From positions 78,632,941-78,696,940 of the forward strand of contig JAVGWX010000004.1 in the NCBI GenBank assembly GCA_036924085.1: a stretch of 64,000 bases of DNA, read 5' to 3'. The position numbers and the translations under genes were made by a program. The notes below the pieces were generated by a model, which made no database searches, was not told the origin of the DNA, and saw only the letters and a program-made list of their open reading frames with translations. This DNA comes from Ariolimax columbianus (lineage: Eukaryota; Mollusca; Gastropoda; Stylommatophora; Arionidae). Shown here one piece after another: positions 29,001-41,000 of the stretch; position 1 is the stretch's first letter; every line of letters starts with the position of its first letter.

Positions 29001-32000
29001 TGTTTATTAAGTTGAGCTGTAAAGAGTTAAACAATTAAATTGTCACTCTTTTTGGGTGTTGTTTTTGTACATCCTTGTCTGCAACCACTGTCTTATTTAT
29101 GTGACTCCCTAGGTATATCAAGTAAGTAACCTATTTATGTGACTCCCTAGGTATATCAAGTAAGTAACCTAGGTTTGTGAAACTCAATACATTCTCCAGT
29201 GGTGTTTCTGTCAGTCTGATAGCATCCATGTTGTCGATTATAGTTACATGTACACATTCTGTCTTATCTGCATGGATCTTTGTACTACTTGCTAGCTGGG
29301 AGATGTTGTCTAATGTGTCTTGTCGTCTGCGTTTGATGTTGTCTATTCAAAAAAGGCAAAAAATCAGATCCAGCAAATTATAGACCGGCGAGTTTAACGA
29401 GCATAGTCTGTAAATTGTTCGAGTCAATAATCAAAGAAAACATTGTAATGCATTTAGACAAATTTAATCTAATTAGAAATAGTCAGCATGGGTTTACTAG
29501 AGGGAGATCATGCTTAACAAATCTATTAGAATTCATGGAGGAGGTTACTAAAATCATAGATAAAGTGGATGTTATTTATCTAGACTTTGCAAAGGCCTTT
29601 GATAGAGTACCTCATCAAAGATTATTTCGAAAGTTAAAATCACATGGAATAGGTGGGGAAGTTGCCAAATGGATTGAAAATTGGTTAACAAGAAGAAGGC
29701 AGAGGGTGGGCATAAATAAGGAGTACTCTGAGTAGAGTGAAGTGAAAAGTGGTGTGCCACAGGGATCGGTTTTCGGACCAATTTTGTTCTTGATATATAT
29801 AAATGATTTGGACATTGATATGAGATCTATGATTGCAAAATTTGCTGATGACACAAAACTATGTAGTAGTGTCTCATCTAAAGCAGAAGTGGATATATTG
29901 ATGTCGGATTTAGATAAAATTCGAGAATGGTCTGTAAGCTGGCAAATGAAGTGTAATGTAGATAAATGTACAGTCATCCACATGGGTAGATCCAATATGG
30001 AACATAATTACAGAATGGGAGAAAACAATATTAGAAAGATAGATAAGGAAAGGGACCTAGGGGTTATAATAGATCATACAGGAAAGGTGAGTGAGCAAGT
30101 TAAGGTAGCAGTGAAAAAGGCAAATGCAATGTTAGGTATGATAAAAAGAAATATTAAACATAGGAGCAAGGAAGTGATCGTCAAACTGTATAAAGCTTTA
30201 GTTAGACCTAGATTGGAGTACTGTGTACAGGTGTGGAGTCCTTATCATAGAGGGGATATAAACATGCTAGAAAGAATACAAAAAAGAGCGACAAAGATGA
30301 TAGTGGGATTCCAGAATTACAGTTATGAGGAACGACTCCGAAAAACTGGCCTACAGTGTCTCGAAGAGAGAAGAATTCGTGGTGACTTAATACAGGTTTA
30401 TAAGATGATCAGAGGAATCGATAAATTAGACTATAACAAGTTTTTTAAAATACAGCCACCTACAATAACACGAGGGCATAGCTACAAGCTGACTAAAGAG
30501 AGGTCCAGGTTAGATATTAGGAAATATTTTTTTAGTCAGAGAGTGGTGTCTGCTTGGAATGCATTGCCAGGGGAGGTAGTGGAGGCAGGGACAGTTAATG
30601 CATTTAAGAACAGATTGGGCGTGCATAGCTTTTAGAGCAAGGAAATGTAAATGAAACTGGTTGTTTACAGACTCTGCAGGATCTTCTAAACCAGTATAAC
30701 AACGTTATGTTAAGTTATTAAGAGGATAAACAATACATAAGTATAAGTAGTAACCAGTATAAGACGTTAAGTTAAGTTAAGTTATGACATAGAAGGGCTA
30801 TGTTGCCTGCAAAGTTCAAGCCTTGTTGCTGAATGAATGACCAGCATGAGTGAGTCTACTCTTTTTGCATGGAAGACAACTATGGTAATATACAAGAAAT
30901 ATAAGCAAATGAATGTAATCATCAATGGAGAAATAATCGACAAAGTACGGAATTTTGCATATTTGGGGCAACCATAACAGAAGATGCTAGCAATAAGACA
31001 GAAATTAAGGCACGGATTGCATTGGCAAAAAAGGCCTTCAGAGAAAAACAGAAATTGCTGGCCTCAAAGAATATCAGGATAGAAATGAGGGAAAGAATAA
31101 TCGTCACTCATATATGGTCAGTTGAACGGCAGGAGGCTGAAACATGGACTCTAAGCAAAGAAGGATGAACAAATCTTGGAAGATTTTTAAATGCTGTGCT
31201 ATCATAGAATAAAACGAGTGAGCTGGATAGAAAGAAGGTCCAATGACAATATCCTCACGGAGATAGGCACACAAAGACAAAAACTGAAAATGATACAAAC
31301 AAGACATTTGAGTTGGCTGGGTTACAGTATGAGGCATGATTCAGGGGGACAGAGAATAGGGGCAACCAAGCCTTAACTGCCGTTAAGCAACCTGAAGTGA
31401 AGTAAGATCTACATTATCACTAGCATTACTGTTACATGACAGCAGCAAAGATGGCGCCGTACCTCTTGCGGGTCTACGTTGTTTTTGTGTTTTAGTTCAT
31501 TATGAAATCAGCCAGGCCACGGATTTGCCTGGAATTCACACTAGTTGACGACTTACACTTGTGGTCACGGAAACGTGTTATGGTTTTCCATTTGGACTAG
31601 TTAGTTCATTCATTTTTTGGTGTTTTCTTCCCTCCAATGAAATGGACATCGGCTATATGAATTAGTACTATGCTTAAAACCTTTGGCGTATTTTCACGGT
31701 CTAGTTCACATGGCTGAACTTCACAAGATTGGCGCCCTTCACCCTAGCTGCAGACAGTGCCGGTTTTGGTGTGACTGAAATTTAGACACGTGACTGTAAT
31801 GGATTAGAACACAGTCCGGAAGAGATGCCCCGCATGTCACTCACATGATGAGTGATGTCCCTACAACCTCTTGCGGTTATAGGAAATTCAAGACACACGA
31901 TAGATGTGTGCACCCACCGCCGCTGCCTTGCGGGATACCTGTTCACGGGAAAAGCTTCAGAAGTAAACCCTGAGGAAAAATCTGCATCCTATGTTATCTC

Positions 32001-35000
32001 CAGTCGTCTCAATAAAGTCTTGCCACTGGCCAAAGGTAGCTCAGGACCAGACAGTGAGGTTGACAAAAGGCCCAATTTCTTCCTCACTTTAATCCAAATC
32101 ACAGCGCAAGTCTCCTATTTCAGTGGAAACAGCAAGAGAAATACTGTTCACACAGCTGAACAAAGTGAGTGGTCTTGATCACATATTGATGGATGCTTCA
32201 ATATCTACTTTAATACCTTCAGCGGGGGACGGCGTGGCCTAGTGGTTAAGTCGCACCTTTTACAATCCAAAAGGGGCTGGGTTTGATCCCCATCACAGCA
32301 CCGGCCGTTACCCCGGGGAAGCAAACCCTTAGAAAATGCAGGAGGAAGCAGACCCTTACATAAAATGTATGCTGAAGTCAGATGCACTGGGCCGTCAGAC
32401 GCAAAATAAAAACCACAGTCCAATGCACGCTGCCTTGGGGATTAGAGAAATAAGGCGAACGCAAACAACAACAAAATCACATGTACGAACATCATCTTAC
32501 TGTTACACGATTCTTTTTTGTTTTAGGCTGGCCAGTTTACGGCCACAGCAGATGCGAATTGTTCCAATGGATGGATTACAGCACTCATGGAGCAAGCAAA
32601 GAACCTGGGAGAACAATGCTCGCAGGCTGGAAGTCCTGAAAAGCTGTGTGAGCTTCATCTTCGACAACAAGATATCCGAGGCACGAAAAGTGAGTCACAT
32701 AATTTGTTACTAGTCTGAAGTTGAATTGTTTAGTATACTTGTTAAAGTGTGTGAATAGTTTTATTGTATGCGGATATCATGCTGTCAAGTAGTTGTAATT
32801 TGCATGTGCTACGTTAAATTAGGTCACACACCTGACTTTGAAAAATCTACAGTATCTCCTTTAACTTAACGTCTTTATACTGATTTAGAAGACTGCAGAG
32901 ACTGTATACAACCAGTTTCATTTTCATTTCCTTGCTCTAAAAATAACTATGTGCATCCAATCTATTCTTAAAAGCATTAATTGGCCCCCTCTACTATTTC
33001 CCATGGCAATGTATTCCAAACATTCACCAGTCTCTGACAAAAAAAATATTACTTAGTATCTAATCTTTACCTTTCTTTAATTAATTTGTAGCTGTGCCCA
33101 CTTGTTCTTGTAGGTGGTTGTATTTTGAAAAACTTATTATAGTCTAATTTATCCATTCCCTTTAGTTTCTTATAAACTTGTATTAAATTACCTTGAACTC
33201 TTCTCTTTTTTAGACATTGTAGGCCTGTTTTTTTTTAGTCTTTCCTCATAACTATAATTCTGGAATCTCACTATCAGTTTTCTTGCTCTTCTTTGTTTAG
33301 TGTAAGATTGTCAAAGGTAATAGCAAATAACAGATCTGTCAGAAAGGGCAACAACCAATGCAGCAAGGAAATGGGGGAAGTGAAAGTTGGGATGGTAAGG
33401 ACACACTCTCTGAAAGAAGCCAAACAGTATAAGCTAGATAGGACCCCACAGGGAAAGAGGCGAGTGGAAATGTCAAGGAACACTTGTCTGTAAAAGGTTG
33501 AAAATGGTGCCAGAAAATCCGCTGGTGACTTGCCAGGTCAATCCCAGTATCTGTTACTAACGGTTAGGTTGGTAGTCCCTGGAGTATACGATTGCCTATT
33601 TTTGGGGCTGATGGTGGTGGAAGCATAAATTATAGCAAGGTAGACCCACAGCCTGTCAGGCACTATATATGCTGCTCTGCTAACCGCATAACCTGATGTT
33701 TTTGGAAGACCTGGCCATGAAACAAAACAGTTGACTCGTCTGGAAGCTTCAGAATCTAAGTAATCAACCAATGGTATGCTCTTGCAAGCATAATGCAAGT
33801 TACCTCCTGAACGGCATAGCCCACCAATTACTGCTAAATGGGAAAACCACTAAAAAAACCATAGAAAACCAAGATCCAGCGAGATTGTAAACATGAGAAT
33901 GACTTACTGGTAACATCCTTTCCATACATTAATTAAATGATGCAATACATCAAATGAAAAACACAAAGCATCTGGCCATGATGATCTGAGGACAGAGCAA
34001 ATGAAAAGCTTTGAACCAGACACCATCAAATGGCTGCTAAAGCATTTTTACTTAATCAATAGTATAGTTAGGCGACTGGGGCCTGACGCGTCGAATGACT
34101 ATGTTCATGACCACGTCTGATGGCCAGGTCCCAAGCAGACTGCAGTTCTGTTGGGGAGGTGGCTATCTGTTTTAGCCAGGTGTTGCGAGCATGGCCCGGA
34201 GGACGTCTCCATGATGAGTATGACTCCTTCCCGTCCCTCGCCCCCAAAGGTTACCGGACCATCTCGTGGGCTGGGACTTCCAAGGGGAGGCGAACAGCGT
34301 CCCGAAAAGGGAGAGGCGATGATGATCAATTGTTGAGGCAATATCTGCAAGTTGAGTACTTTGAACCACTTCACTGTTGGAAATTAGGTCATACTATGCC
34401 AGTAGATCCTGAGGATCGAGGATGTGCCTCTGGTAGCGCAGGTGGAAGGTCTCAAGATTCTACTGGTCTCGCTGTAGTAGTGTCCAGGTCTTGGAGCTGC
34501 ACAAGAGGATGGGTACGGTGCAGGAGGAGTATATACAAAGCCTGGTCTCCAGGAAGAGCCTCCACTGGAACCAGGCTTCGCTAACAGAGATGCAAACATG
34601 TGCGGTTCGGGTTTCGTCAGCTACCAAAATGGCAGGGAGATGGTGGAGAAATCAGCTGCCTACTCCACTATCACATCGGGTATGAGGATGGAGATTGAGG
34701 CGGTAACAGCGGCCCTAACTTGGTTGGTGACACACACAGTGATACTGTCAGACTCGCAGGGCATGCTAAGATAGAAAGGTGTATGCTAAGAAGGAAGTGT
34801 GCCTCTCATCTTAGCAACTCTGGTGTCACATGGATCTACTGCCTGGGACATGTAGGCGTCTGGGGCAATGAAAGAGCTGATGCAGTGGCGGCATGAACTG
34901 AAGGGAATGACGTAGTGATGACGAGAGACTAGGTTGAGTTGATAAGGGCAGTCATGGACACTCTACAAAATGATGAAGATACAGGAGGTCGCGAAAATGC

Positions 35001-38000
35001 ATATGTGCAGAGGATGATAGATTTGGGAGTGACTAGGGTAGATGGGAGAAAGTGTATTCTGTCTGGGAAGATTAAAAGAACTTGAAATCAACACCTGACT
35101 GGGACTCTCTGGGTAGATACACCCTTGGTTGGCTGCTTGGATGGAGAACGGAGCACTTATGGGAATGTCCCCTGTGTGATATGTTGGTTCCAAGAATCAA
35201 GACTCTGCGGATTGAGTGCACGGATAAAGCCGTGTATTGAACCTATGCAAATGCTTAAAGTCTGGAGGAAATTCTAAATGGCTGCGTTGATAAAGACACC
35301 AAAAATTATGTATCAAACTTTTGAAAGAATGATCCTGAATCAGATCTTCCCCTCCATATACACGAAGCTTATTAAGGAACAAGTAAGTTTCAGACCTAGA
35401 AGACCATGTTGCAGCCAATTCCTTGAGCTGGTCACAAAACATAATTCTGAAGATCTAGCCTTCCAACACTTCATTGCCTGTAGCTAGGGATCTCAAATCA
35501 ATCAACATTTTTGGTACAGTATTTGTAAGTAGGTTTTGTATTTCACCTTGTGTGGGGTGGGGCACGATATCATTGGATTCAGGGGGTTCCCAGTCTGAAA
35601 AACTTTGGGAACCCTACAGCAGAGACTACATATTTATACTTAGCAAACAACTTATAATCGCACTGATTGCAATATTTGTCATTCATATTGTAAGAATATT
35701 AAAACTGTTTTATTACCAGGCAGGAAATTATTTTGAATTACTTTGATGGGGGGTGGCGTGGCCTAGTGGTTAAGTGGCACGGCTCACAAATTGAAGGCGC
35801 TGGATTTGATTCCCATCACAGCACCGGCCGTTACCCCGGGGAAGCAAACCCTTAGAAAATGCAGGAGGAAGCAGACCCTTACATAAAATGCATGCTGAAG
35901 TCGGATACACTGGGCCAACAGGCGCAAAATAAAAACCACAGTGCAACTCACACCGCCTTGGGAATTAGAAAAAAAAGGCGAACACAAAAAAAAAAATAAA
36001 CTTTGATCATTTCCTTATCATATCCTCTTCTCTGCAAATTGTATCCTCAGATTTTTCCAGCAGTGTTGAGAGCACTGAAGTCTGGAATAGCTCGATTAGC
36101 ACTAACACATGAACTAGGAGAACATGTGCGAAACAACAGAGCAGTACTGGAGTCCCAACAGTTTGATCTGGTTGTCAAACTTCTCAATTGTGCTCTGATG
36201 GTAAGTCTGTTACTTGTTAGATAGAACAGTAGACAAGCTCTATGGCAGTGTCGACAGCCTCAGGATGACCGCTGCTTTTTTCGAAAAAATACAGGTTGAC
36301 GTTTGACAGCATACGAAGAAGAAGAAGGAGGATAGAGTGATCCACACATATTTTTTATGGTAAGTCTGTTACTTGTTCGATAGAACAGTGATCCACACAC
36401 ATTTTTGATGGTAAGCCTGTTACTTGTTCGATAGAACAGTGATCCACACACATTTTTGATGGTAAATGTTACTTGTTCGATAGAACAGTGATCCAGGCAT
36501 ATTTTTGATGGTAAGTGTTACTTGTTCGATAGAACAGTGATCCTCACACATTTTTTATGGTAAGTGTGTTACATGTTCAATAGAACAGTGATCCACACAC
36601 ATTTTTGATGGTAAGTCTGTGTTACTTGTTGGATAGAACAGTGATCTACACACATTTTATATGTGGCTTTCAAGCTTCTCAACTGTGCTCTGATGGTAAG
36701 ATGTTGGATAGAATAATTATTTTTGCACATTTTTTATCTCATTGTCAATTTACTCTGCTCTAATGGTAAGAGTCTTAGTCTTAGTCGACCTGTACTTCTA
36801 TATGGGCAAATGTTCATGTGCAGGTCCCAGCCCTGATATAAGCTGGATGTAGCCGAGAGGAGGATTTCTTGGGACTAGGCTCGAGCAGCTTATTACTTTG
36901 CTGTGTTGGGATAGGTGCCGTGGAGGGTGGGGAACTGATGTGCGAGTTCATCTTAATAGACCCAAACACTAGAGCAAAGTAAACCTGCAGCCTGTTTGGC
37001 GCCAGTTATGCTGCTCTAAACAAACCACCTAACCATGGCCGGTGTTATGTTATGTGACACAGTAGCCTCTTCTTATGATATGCTCTCTTTGTGGCAGTAG
37101 TGATACTCTTGTCTTTGTCATACACAAATATCCCGGCGAACCACTCAGGATTTGTTAAGTAGAAGAATGATCTCCCAACTTTATAACATCAAAATATTTG
37201 TAAACAATAACAACACATTTTTATCAAAGCTGAAGGTATTTGGATTTTCTGCCCACCTTGGTCAGAGTATAATTAAGTTGATTGTGTAATATAAGGGTCG
37301 CTCAGGAAATGTCCCTACATTTTTGTCTGAAGCTGTTTATTCCTAATGGATTCATGCACACTATAACTAAGTGTTTCCTTTTACACATCACATTTGCAGG
37401 GCTGCTACCATATTTGCTCATCTCACAACACGTGTCCGGGAAAGCTCCAAACTTACAACCAAGGCCATGGTCTACAATGCATGTGTCGTCAGTACGCTTC
37501 TATAGGGCAACGAAACGTAGACATCATATGCCAAACAAGAGCATAGGCTCAACACCTCACACCTACGGCGCATGATATTCATCCGTGGTGTCTCATGAAG
37601 AGACAAGATGACAAATGCAGAGGGGCATTCTTGCATCGGTTTTCCAAGTTTGTATACCCTCCTTCACCAACAAAGACTGTGATGGCTTGGTCATGTTTGT
37701 CGCATGAAAGACAATCGCATCCCCAAAGATATTCTGTATGGATAGCTGGTATGTGGTAAAAGAACAGCTGGCCAGCCACAGATGTGGTTCAAAGATGCAT
37801 GTAAGTGGGACATGAAGGCTCTGGATATGGATCTGACATCTTGGGAAGACATAACTGCAGACCGATCTAATTGGAGATGTAATCTGAAGAGCCACCTCAG
37901 GCTTGGCCAAAATAAGCTCATGTAACATAGAGAAATGAAGAGACTACGCCAAAAGGAAAAGGAAAACCAAAAACTCAGTAGAGAGTTGCTACTCCAAGGT

Positions 38001-41000
38001 CGAATCAACCTATATTCAGACATGACTGAAAAATGTAGCTACTACTACCTTTACACATGCTATTTTTTCACACAATCCCTGTCCAATTGTACGGCCTTAT
38101 GCTGGCATGAAACAAGGGCATGCATGCTTTTCCTGTACCAACTTGTTTCCTATTAACGTAGCCGTTGTTTCTTTCACGTCTGTGGTCGGTTGTGAGACTT
38201 CGAGAAACATATCTTGTGCATATCTTTGAATATCCAAGATCATAGAAAATTGCCATTGGACTTCCATTATTGACTGAAAGCTGTGCATAATCCTCATGAA
38301 TAATGGCATCGGCATGCTGCAAAATGGTGGCTCTGGAAGAACACCCAGACCACTGTTGATCGTGCAGCTCTGTCTCTCCGCCTCCTGATGTGCGAACTTT
38401 CTGAACTCAGCATCCATTTGTGCTCCTATCGACAGCACAACTTCCATACACAGCACACAAACATTTGTGAATCTTTCCCACTTTCATTTTCTGCTACCAA
38501 GAATTCAGTTACAGCTTTTTTTTTTTTTTTTTTTTCGTGTATTGCACACACCCATCATTGGCTCGTTCCGTCTTGTCAGATGATAGTAAGTTGTGCTTTA
38601 AAAAAAAGGATGTAACTACAGTCCATGACGATAATGAATGTGACTTGTATGACCAATCTGAGCAGAGAAGTGTCTTCCACAGTGTGTGCAAGGAAAGTCA
38701 GGACCGCTTGCGGCATCGCAGTATCTCCTTTGTCTGTTCCATGCTTAATCTTGTCCCTTCATGTAACACGATCCATGGTGTCCTATTCCCATGATTCTAA
38801 ATCGATGTCTGCATCATTCATATCCCGCTTGCATACATCCTTGTACCGAAGTAACCGAGACCTTTTCCCCAACTGTAATTCCCCATAGAGAAGATCTTTT
38901 GGTATTCTGACATCATCCATCAGAGTGTGTCCCAGGCATCGGAGCCTTGGAAGACTAAGCATGGAAAAGATTGTGACAGTGCCTGTTCTTGTCCTACCTA
39001 ACCCCCAGGATTCTGCACAGGCACCTCATATGACAGCTGTTTAGCCACCTCTCCTGGTGCGTGTAAGTAGACCATGTTTCATAAAGAAGAGTGCTGACGA
39101 CACAGGCCCAGTAGTCAAGTGTTTTGGTTTCAACAGGAAGCTTCTTGTTTTCCTAGACCCTTTTTGTTAATCTGCTCATTGTTGTTGCAGTCTTGCCTAT
39201 CCTGATATTGATCTCTTTGGCCAGGGATACTCTATTATTGACTGAAAATCCAAGATATTTAAAGTGATCTACTACCTCGAGATCCTCATCATCAATGGAG
39301 ATTACTGGGGCCTTGTTGGCACCTTGGAACATAACTTGTATTTTCTTTTTGCTGATTGTTAATCTAAACTCACAGCAAGCATCCAATGTACACAGATGTC
39401 GTTTTAACTTACTAGTTCAGCTGTGCTGTTTATTAAAAGACTATGCAATTATTCACACATGCACAGGGAAAATTATGCTGCAACCTGTAGATTTTCACTT
39501 TTCTATCTTTATTCTGGGATGAAGAAAAAAATTAGAGGCATTATTTTCTGAGGCACCCTCTTACAGTGTGAAAGCGTAATACAATTTTATTTCATTTTTT
39601 ACACAGAATGATTCCAATCTAGATGAGAATGGAGTTGCTGCAGCCATACTGCCATTAGCTACAACATTTTGTAGAGCAAGTATTTTTCATGTGCTGTTTA
39701 GTTTGCATGTATAACATGGACACAAGTGAAAACATTTCTTTACTAGTTTATATAAAGATGCAGCCATTGACAACCAATGCCTAATGATTAGATCAGTCTT
39801 TGGTATTAAGATGCTGAACAGTGCATGAGCTTCAATGGTCAGCGACCCATAGTTCACTGCTAGCATCAGGGCTAGAGTGTCAAACTGCCAAGACCCTTCT
39901 ACACCTTTACACAGTGTGTCTTGATAACAGGCTGTAATAGAGCAGACTGGCTAAGGAGAAGGGATCAAAGAGGGAAGCGAACCCGGTGTCCAAAAATGTC
40001 TGCCGAAGTTGGATGTGTTGGACTGAAAGGTGCAAAATTGCAGTCAAACTGTAAACTACGACACAAAACATTCCTTTCTCTGGATAACTTGCATAGCCCT
40101 TTTCATGACTTGGTGGTAGCGGGAGTTTGGAAGCGAAGAAGAAGAAGAAAGTGCGCTGTCAATATTTAAAATAGCTTACTCATTAAATCATCATCATCAT
40201 CATAGGCATCTCAGTCTCTGTAGGCCATACGCGGGGCGCCCTGTGAGTTTTGTCGAGCTCTGCCTCCTGTATTTTGACACTGTCTTCTATGGCTGTAAAG
40301 ACTGATCCGCGAGTGAAAGTCTCTGCCACAAATTGCACAACCATGCTGAGGAGACTCGCTTCCGAAGTGTTCCTTGATCTCTGCAGTCTTTCTCTTTTCT
40401 CTGCAGCCAGAAGGCATCTACGAGCGTCGGCAGCCACTATGCCCCCTCCAACTGACTGTCTCCAAACAGCTCGATTCTGAACAATTGTTTCCCAGCCCTC
40501 AGATGGAATGTTGCATGACTTCGTTATATGCACTGTCAATATTCTTAGGTTAAATGCTATATGAACTGTCAATGTCCTAATTAAGTTTCACATCAAGTAT
40601 TTAATGTTATTAATAGTTAGATATTTATTAAAGCAACATGGATGACTAGAATATTTGAAAAGAATGAAGTTTTGAACTGTACACTTTAACATGCAGATAT
40701 TATGTCAAGGGGTAATTCAGTTTGCCTACACCCTCATCCAAGAACATGCTGTCTGGGGAAACTTGCAGTTTTGGGAGCAATCATTTTATCACGACGTGCA
40801 GTTACAGATACGACAACTTTACTTACCCATGGTACGTTCCTGATAATTGTCATAATCCATGAAAAACATTGCATGTAGTGTGAAAACTAGGGGTGCTCTG
40901 TTAACCTTCACAAGACCACACACAAAATCCATGAAAAACATTGCATGAAGTGTGAAAACTAGGGGTACTCTGTTAACCTTCACAAGACCACACACAAAAT

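Noticed and set aside
32527..32690. Alternative open frame starting [13 protein letters not shown] with a canonical GT donor at 28741
   Set aside because: It would lose the conserved RLEV---C-SFIF-NKI block, which the GC-AG model retains.
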